From Pelagilacustribacter hypolimneticus (GTDB lineage: Bacteria; Pseudomonadota; Alphaproteobacteria; Pelagibacterales; Pelagibacteraceae): a stretch of DNA of 36,773 nt. Of the stretch, positions 31,559 to 36,773 are shown one piece after another. Position numbers and translations under genes: made by a program. Below the pieces are notes generated by a model that was not told the origin of the DNA, searched no databases, and worked only from the letters and a program-made list of their open reading frames with translations. The stretch lies in the NCBI GenBank assembly GCA_965235125.1, contig CBDDXH010000004.1, forward strand, positions 1 to 36,773, read 5' to 3'. Each line of letters starts with the position of its first letter. Position 1 is the first letter of the stretch.

Positions 31559-32380
31559 ATGTTAAGACAGGCAATAATACCATTAGCAGGACTAGGAACT
31601 AGACTTTTACCTCTTTCCAGCGTTATACCTAAAGAATTACTCCCAATAAATGGAAAAACTAATTTAGAATATATATTAGATGAATGCATTGAAGCTGGCA
31701 TTAAAGAATTTATTTTTATCATATCAAAAAAAAAAGAAAGTATCAAAAAATACTTTTTTAATGATCAATTTTATAAATCTATTTTAGCTAAAAAAAAAGA
31801 CAAAAAAATTAGAAAGCATTTTTTAAAATTGAAGAGATATCAAAAAATGATAAAATTTGTTTACCAAAACAAACCTAAAGGAACTGGTGATGCAGTTTTA
31901 AAATGCCAAAAACTTATTAAAGGTTCACATTTTTTAATGTTATTTCCAGATGATCTAATCATCAATAGAAATTGCTCAAGGGAAATGATTTTACTCCACA
32001 AAAAAACAAAAGGCTCTGTAATTGCAACTAAAGCAATAGATAAAAAAACCTCATCTAGATGGGGAATACTTTCATTAACAAATAAAAAAAAAAATTATTT
32101 TCAAATTAACGATGTTGTAGAAAAACCAAATACAAAGCAGGCTCCGTCAAATTATGCCATTATTGGAAGATATATTTTGCCTAAAATTATTATGAAAAAA
32201 CTAAAACAATTAAAACCTGGTCAAGGTGGTGAAATACATATTACAGATGCCATTAGACAATTAATAAATGACGGTGAAAAATTTTATGGAAATATATTTA
32301 CAGGTAAATATTTAGATTGCGGCACATTAAGTGGATATATAAATTCATCAATAGAAATCTCAAAGGTAAGTAAAAAATGA
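31559..32380 (+). CDS. galU: UTP-glucose-1-phosphate uridylyltransferase
   Basis: GalU (273 aa) makes UDP-glucose from UTP and glucose-1-phosphate. The nucleotide-binding start is IIPLAGLGTRLLPLSSVIPKELLPI (about 6-30, shown by its GLGTR and PKE elements). KFVYQNKPKGTGDAVLKCQ, LLPDD-like MLFPDDLI and EKPNTKQAPSNYAIIGRYI follow, with GQGGEIHITDAI and a C-terminal YLDCGTLSGYI. Shorter than most GalU (about 290-300 aa). It starts 35 bp from the divergent panC and overlaps ugd by ATGA, a two-gene unit for UDP-glucuronate. Confidence 0.95.
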   Translation: MLRQAIIPLAGLGTRLLPLSSVIPKELLPINGKTNLEYILDECIEAGIKEFIFIISKKKESIKKYFFNDQFYKSILAKKKDKKIRKHFLKLKRYQKMIKFVYQNKPKGTGDAVLKCQKLIKGSHFLMLFPDDLIINRNCSREMILLHKKTKGSVIATKAIDKKTSSRWGILSLTNKKKNYFQINDVVEKPNTKQAPSNYAIIGRYILPKIIMKKLKQLKPGQGGEIHITDAIRQLINDGEKFYGNIFTGKYLDCGTLSGYINSSIEISKVSKK

Positions 32381-33678
32381 AAATTTGTATGATAGGCACA
32401 GGATACGTTGGTCTTGTAAGTGGAACATGCTTTGCTGACATAGGACACACCGTTTATTGTGTAGATAACGATAAAGCAAAGATAGAAAAATTAAATTATG
32501 GAGAATCTCCTATTTATGAACCTGGTTTAGAGGAACTTATTAAAGAAAATTCTCAAGCAAAAAGGTTATTTTTTACCTCAAGCCTTTCAGAAGGTGTAAA
32601 TAAATCCGACATTATTTTTATATGTGTTGGTACTCCTACAAAAAAAAATTCTATGTCAATTGATTTAAGCTATGTTTTCAAAGCTGCAAAAGACATAGCT
32701 AAATTATCAAAAAAAAAGAAAATTATAGTTACAAAATCCACTACGCCAGTTGGTACAGGTGATTTGTTAGAAAAAATATTTAAAAATAAAAAAAAATTTA
32801 CAGTTATTTCAAATCCAGAATTTTTAAGAGAAGGTGAAGCCATAAGAGATTTTCGTTTTCCAGATAGAATAATTATTGGTTCAAATTCTTCTCATTCATT
32901 TGACATAATGAGAAATCTTTATTTACCATTGATAAATAAAGGTGCTAAATTTTTTACAACAAGTAGACGAGGGGCAGAATTAATTAAGTACGCATCTAAT
33001 GCTTTTTTAGCTACTAAAATTACTTTTATTAATGAAATTGCTAATCTTTGTGAAAAAATAGGAGTGAATGTTGAAGACATTTCTTTAGGTATGGGTTTAG
33101 ACGTTAGAATAGGTAGTCGTTTTTTAAGAGCAGGTCCTGCTTATGGTGGATCATGCTTTCCAAAAGACACAAAAGGACTTGTATCAATGGGCGATAAGGA
33201 AAAAATTAATTTAACAGTTGTTAAATCTGTAATTAAATCAAATCAAAGCAGAAAATCTTTACTACTTAGAAGAATAGATAAAATTTTTGGAAAAAATATC
33301 AAAAATAAAAAAATTGTTTTTTTAGGTGTAACGTTCAAGCCAAATACAGATGATATGCGTGAGGCAGTAAGTTTATACATGATACCTCATCTTCATAAAA
33401 AAAAAGCTATAATCTCTTATTACGATCCAACAGGAGAAAAAAAAGAATTTTTTCGGCTTAAAAATTGTAATTTTTATTCAGATATTCAAGAAGCATGTAA
33501 GAATGCGGATCTTATTATTTTACATACTGAGTGGGATGAATTTAAATCTCTCGATTTTAATAAGTTATTAAAACAAAAAAAATTTTCTCTTTATGATTTA
33601 AGAAATCTTTACACCGTTGAACAGATGAAAAAAAAAAAGATTAAATATTTTTCTATTGGTAGACCAAACGTTAATTAA
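32377..33678 (+). CDS. ugd: UDP-glucose 6-dehydrogenase
   Basis: Ugd (433 aa) oxidises UDP-glucose to UDP-glucuronate with two NAD+. The N-terminal Rossmann domain begins ICMIGTGYVGLVSGTCFADIG (GxGxxG at 7-12) and has FICVGTPT and TKSTTPVGTG. The catalytic cysteine is C260 in AYGGSCFPKD. The C-terminal UDP-binding domain has FLGVTFKPNTDDMREA. It likely feeds capsule, O-antigen or glycolipid synthesis. Coupled to galU by a 4-bp overlap; the 3' end overlaps the RidA-family gene by 8 bp on the other strand. Confidence 0.97.
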   Translation: MKICMIGTGYVGLVSGTCFADIGHTVYCVDNDKAKIEKLNYGESPIYEPGLEELIKENSQAKRLFFTSSLSEGVNKSDIIFICVGTPTKKNSMSIDLSYVFKAAKDIAKLSKKKKIIVTKSTTPVGTGDLLEKIFKNKKKFTVISNPEFLREGEAIRDFRFPDRIIIGSNSSHSFDIMRNLYLPLINKGAKFFTTSRRGAELIKYASNAFLATKITFINEIANLCEKIGVNVEDISLGMGLDVRIGSRFLRAGPAYGGSCFPKDTKGLVSMGDKEKINLTVVKSVIKSNQSRKSLLLRRIDKIFGKNIKNKKIVFLGVTFKPNTDDMREAVSLYMIPHLHKKKAIISYYDPTGEKKEFFRLKNCNFYSDIQEACKNADLIILHTEWDEFKSLDFNKLLKQKKFSLYDLRNLYTVEQMKKKKIKYFSIGRPNVN

Positions 33679-34132
33679 CTTCAAAAATAGCTTCAATTTC
33701 AACAGCAGCACCTAAAGGCAAAGAATTTGCACTTAAAGCTGCTCTAGCATGTTTTCCGTTATCTCCAAAAATATTTGTTATAAGCTCTGAAGCTCCATTA
33801 ATTACTTTAGGTTGATCAATAAAGTCGTCTTTCGAATTAACAAATCCTGTGAGTTTAATGCAATGTTTTACTTTATTTAAATCACCATCACAAGCTGCTT
33901 TGATTTGTGAAAGTATGTTTATAGCACAAGCTTTAGCAGCTTCTTGACCCTGTTCTAGAGTTAAATCAGATCCAACTTTCCCTTTGATTAATTGACCATC
34001 TCTTTTAAAAGACACTTGACCAGATATAAAAACAAGTTTTCCAGTTTTTTTATATGCAACATAAGCACCAACAGGAGAGGGAGCTTTCGGTAAATCTATA
34101 TTTAATTTTTTAAGATTTTCTTCAGGAGACAC
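33671..34132 (-). CDS. RidA/YjgF/UK114-family protein
   Basis: This 153-aa protein belongs to the RidA (YjgF/UK114) family of small trimeric proteins; founding members deaminate reactive enamine/imine intermediates. LVFISGQVSFKRDGQL and the C-terminal HARAALSANSLPLGAAVEIEAIFEV carry the family signature, with an arginine at the usual catalytic position. It is about 25 residues longer than canonical RidA (about 128 aa) and so fits the longer subfamily seen in many proteobacteria, whose substrate is not clear. The only in-frame start is GTG at 34132, directly after the stop of the small exported protein, indicating one operon. Confidence 0.9.
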   Translation of the reverse strand: MSPEENLKKLNIDLPKAPSPVGAYVAYKKTGKLVFISGQVSFKRDGQLIKGKVGSDLTLEQGQEAAKACAINILSQIKAACDGDLNKVKHCIKLTGFVNSKDDFIDQPKVINGASELITNIFGDNGKHARAALSANSLPLGAAVEIEAIFEVN

Positions 34133-34324
34133 TTATTTTTTCATTTTTTCTTTAATCCAGTCGGTTAATTTGGATTCCGTATTTAATTTACCTGCACCTT
34201 TTTTTATTGTTTCAAGAATTTTATTATCTTTTTTTTCATTTTTAGCTTTAAGTTCTTTTTCAGCACTATATGAAGAAGCTATAAAAGCTAAAGATATCAT
34301 AATTATATAAAATATTTTGATCAT
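34133..34324 (-). CDS. Small exported lysine-rich protein, function unknown
   Basis: A 63-residue protein with a typical export signal: MIKIFYIIMISLAFIASSYS, with plausible signal-peptidase cleavage after S20. The mature part (about 43 aa) has 16 Lys and several Glu, no cysteine, and ends in a likely amphipathic helix (SKLTDWIKEKMKK). No lipobox cysteine is present, so it should be periplasmic or membrane-associated rather than a lipoprotein. The ATG overlaps the topA stop (ATGA) and the stop abuts the RidA-family start. I do not recognise the family. Confidence 0.7.
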   Translation of the reverse strand: MIKIFYIIMISLAFIASSYSAEKELKAKNEKKDNKILETIKKGAGKLNTESKLTDWIKEKMKK

Positions 34325-36773
34325 TTTTTTCCTTTTTTTCTTTTATTTTTATCATATTCTTTTCTTTTTTCTATTAATATAAGTGCTTCTTCCATGGTAA
34401 TTTCAGCAGGATCTTTTTCTTCAGGAATTGTCGCATTTAATGATTTGTATTTTATATATGGACCAAACTGACCTTTCATAATTCTAACAGGCTTTTTATC
34501 CTCTGGATGTTCACCCAAATCTTTTATAATTGAGGAAGATATTCTACCAGGTTTTGCTTCGGCTATTAATGTTATGGCTCTGTTTAATCCAATTGAAAAA
34601 ATTTCTTCAACATTTTCTATTCTTGCTGATTTATTTTCACATTTTAAATAAGGACCAAATCGTCCCGAGTTTAAAATAATATCTTGACCTGTTTCTGGAT
34701 TTTGTCCAAGTATTTTTGGTAGTGAACATAAAAATTGAGCTTTAGATAAGTCAATACTATCAATTTCAATCCCTTTTGGAATTGATATATTTTTAAAATT
34801 ATTATTTTTTTCAATTTTTTTTTTCTTTCGCTTCTTTAAAATTTTTTCTTCTACAGCTTCGATTTCTTTCTCATGCTGCAAGTAGGGACCAAATCTTCCA
34901 TTTTTTAAATATATATCTTTACCTAAATTATTAGGTCCAATTAATTTTGGCTCAGCAAGATTAAATTGAGTAGCAGCTTTTGTTTTAGATAAAGATCTGG
35001 TAAATTTACATTCTGGATAGTTTGAGCAACCAATAAACGCACCGCCCCTAAAGCTGTTTTTTAGACTTAATTCACCATTGCTGCACAGTTTGCATTTTCG
35101 ATCAATTATATCTTGATCGTTTTTTTCAAATATTAAATTACCGAGACTTTCATTTAATAAATCTAAAACTTCACGTGTTCTTTTTTCTTTAACTAAATTA
35201 ACGTTAGCATTAAAATCTTTCCAGAAATTTTCTAAAACTCTAATCCATTTAATTGATCCATTTGTAATTTCATCTAATTGATTTTCCAAATCAGCAGTAA
35301 AATTATAATCAACATATTTTGTAAATAATTTTTCTAAAAAAGCAGATATAAGTTTTCCTCTGTCGGTTGGGTGAAATCTTTTATTTATTTGTTCAACATA
35401 ATTTCTAGTAGACAAAACAGAAATAATACTTGCGTAAGTTGATGGCCTTCCAATCCCAAGTTCTTCCATTTTTTTTACCAAACTTGCTTCTGAATATCTG
35501 GGAAGTGGATCTGTATAGTGTTGTTCACTATTTAATTTAAGAATATTAACATCATCACTAATTTTGCATTCGGGTAGAATATTTTTCGCATCCTCATCAG
35601 TTTCAGGAACTTCATAAACTTTTAAAAAACCATCAAATTTAACAACAGATCCATTAGCTCTAAAATTAATTTTTTCATCTTCTGAAGAAAAAACAATACT
35701 ATTCCTATAAAATTCAGCTGGATTCATTTGTGAAGAAAGAGCTCTGCTCCAAACTAGATCATAAAGTTTAAATTGATCTGCATTTAAATATTTTTTTATA
35801 TCATCAGGTTTTCTTGAAATATCCGTTGGTCTAATTGCTTCGTGTGCCTCTTGAGCATTCTTAGCTTTTTTGCCTTCATATGAGTTAGCAATTTCTGGTA
35901 GATAATGTTTTCCGTAATCTTTCTTTATTAAATTTCTGAAATCTTCAATTGCTTCTTTTGATAACTGAGTTCCATCTGTTCTCATATAAGTAATTAAACC
36001 TATACTCTCAACATCAATATCAACTCCCTGATAAAGTCTTTGAGCTATTTGCATTGTTCTCGATGCGCCAAAACCAAATTTTCCAGATGCTGTTTGTTGG
36101 AGTGTTGATGTAGTAAATGGAGCTAAGGGGTTTCTTTTATGAACTTTAGAATTAATATCTTTAATTTTAAATTTGGATTTATTAATAACATTTAGAGCTA
36201 TATCTATTTCAACTTTATTTTTAAAAGTAAAGCGTTCAACCTTTTCACCATTAAATAAACTTAATTTTGAAAAAATATTTTTTTTATCAACGTTGGTGAA
36301 GTCAGATGTTAGAGTCCAATATTCTTCGGGTTTAAATAATTCAATTTCGTGTTCTCTTTCTGTAATTAATTTTAAAGCTACAGATTGAACTCTCCCAGCT
36401 GATTTACAGCCTGGAAGTTTAGTCCATAAAATGGGTGATATATTAAATCCAACAAGATAGTCTAAAGCTCTTCTTGTTAAGTATGCTTCAACTAAAGGTA
36501 ATTCTATCTGTCGAGGTTTTTTTATAGCTTCTAAAATAGCATTTTTAGTAATTTCATTAAAAACTACTCTCTCTAATGTTTTATCTTTTAATGCTTTGGT
36601 AGAATTTAAATATTCTTTAACATGCCATGCAATAGCTTCACCTTCACGATCTGGGTCAGTTGCTAATATTATTTTATCAGAATCTTTAACGGCATCTGTT
36701 ATTTCTTTTAAATATTTTTTTGAGAAAGAATCTATTTCCCATAACATTTCAAAATTTTTTTCAGGATTTACAG
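34321..36773 (-). CDS. topA: DNA topoisomerase I (type IA), 5' end outside window
   Basis: TopA relaxes negative supercoils. The open frame continues to the window edge (816 residues visible), so the true N-terminus with the first Toprim strand is missing; ATG 36747 is internal. ATDPDREGEAIAWH holds the Toprim acidic motif. The active-site tyrosine is in ITYMRTDGTQLS (codon 35988-35986). TSTLQQTASGKFGFGASRTMQIAQ and IGRPSTYASII are conserved. The C-terminus has one Cys4 zinc finger (CKLC...GCSNYPEC) and three GRFGPYL-type repeats, with a Lys-rich linker before the second. The stop overlaps the small exported protein by ATGA. Confidence 0.97.
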   Translation of the reverse strand, partial: VNPEKNFEMLWEIDSFSKKYLKEITDAVKDSDKIILATDPDREGEAIAWHVKEYLNSTKALKDKTLERVVFNEITKNAILEAIKKPRQIELPLVEAYLTRRALDYLVGFNISPILWTKLPGCKSAGRVQSVALKLITEREHEIELFKPEEYWTLTSDFTNVDKKNIFSKLSLFNGEKVERFTFKNKVEIDIALNVINKSKFKIKDINSKVHKRNPLAPFTTSTLQQTASGKFGFGASRTMQIAQRLYQGVDIDVESIGLITYMRTDGTQLSKEAIEDFRNLIKKDYGKHYLPEIANSYEGKKAKNAQEAHEAIRPTDISRKPDDIKKYLNADQFKLYDLVWSRALSSQMNPAEFYRNSIVFSSEDEKINFRANGSVVKFDGFLKVYEVPETDEDAKNILPECKISDDVNILKLNSEQHYTDPLPRYSEASLVKKMEELGIGRPSTYASIISVLSTRNYVEQINKRFHPTDRGKLISAFLEKLFTKYVDYNFTADLENQLDEITNGSIKWIRVLENFWKDFNANVNLVKEKRTREVLDLLNESLGNLIFEKNDQDIIDRKCKLCSNGELSLKNSFRGGAFIGCSNYPECKFTRSLSKTKAATQFNLAEPKLIGPNNLGKDIYLKNGRFGPYLQHEKEIEAVEEKILKKRKKKKIEKNNNFKNISIPKGIEIDSIDLSKAQFLCSLPKILGQNPETGQDIILNSGRFGPYLKCENKSARIENVEEIFSIGLNRAITLIAEAKPGRISSSIIKDLGEHPEDKKPVRIMKGQFGPYIKYKSLNATIPEEKDPAEITMEEALILIEKRKEYDKNKRKKGKK

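Noticed and set aside
27763..34324. Genomic island or defence system in the mixed-orientation region
   Set aside because: All recognisable genes are housekeeping (rRNA modification, lipoylation, Mg transport, pantothenate, UDP-glucuronate); composition matches the rest, and no integrase, tRNA attachment site or direct repeats were seen.
36745..36747. ATG at 36747 as the topA start
   Set aside because: The frame stays open to the window edge with TopA-like sequence upstream, and the N-terminal Toprim strand is missing; the start is outside the window.
1..36773. CRISPR arrays, insertion sequences or further tRNA/rRNA genes
   Set aside because: No regularly spaced repeats, transposase motifs or additional cloverleaf/rRNA sequences were noticed on reading either strand.

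Overview
The window is an AT-rich (roughly 30% G+C by eye), very gene-dense piece of a bacterial chromosome. The protein sequences look alphaproteobacterial. The tuf-trnW-secE-nusG-rplKAJL-rpoBC-rpsLG-fusA-S10-spc-alpha order, the tiny intergenic gaps, the heavy use of Lys/Ile/Asn and the near absence of strong Shine-Dalgarno sites suggest a streamlined marine lineage such as SAR11/Pelagibacterales. That placement is an inference from composition and gene order; no database search was possible.

Region 1 (1-27740, all + strand) is the transcription/translation supercluster. It runs from the 3' end of tuf through tRNA-Trp(CCA), secE, nusG and rplK-A-J-L to rpoB and rpoC. After the only sizeable non-coding gap (171 bp, with a candidate promoter and a foldable leader) come rpsL, rpsG and fusA. 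Then follow the S10 genes (rpsJ-rplC-D-W-B-rpsS-rplV-rpsC-rplP-rpmC-rpsQ), the spc genes (rplN-X-E-rpsN-H-rplF-R-rpsE-rplO-secY-adk) and the alpha genes (rpsM-K-rpoA-rplQ). The alpha genes have a good candidate internal promoter whose -35 box overlaps the adk stop codon. Most junctions are between -23 and +16 bp, so the array is probably read as a few long, translationally coupled transcripts. rpmD (L30), a tuf copy after fusA, and rpmJ are not in their usual places.

Region 2 (27763-34324) is a set of short single genes and pairs in alternating orientation: an RluC-type pseudouridine synthase (+), lipB (-), mgtE (+), panC (-), galU-ugd (+, UDP-glucose to UDP-glucuronate), then a RidA-family protein and a small exported lysine-rich protein (both -). 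All three convergent pairs overlap at their 3' ends (15, 6 and 8 bp) and the two divergent promoter gaps are only 62 and 35 bp.

Region 3 (34321-36773, - strand) is topA, cut off at its 5' end by the window edge and overlapping the small exported protein by ATGA.

I see no mobile element, CRISPR array, defence island or obviously undescribed multi-gene system. The points most worth a second look are a rearranged second zinc site in RpoC, a perfect 32-bp palindrome between rplL and rpoB, the rpsL leader with several competing AAGG/CCTT pairings, loss of rpmD, a compacted Cys4 site in adenylate kinase, and the unrecognised small exported protein coupled to topA.
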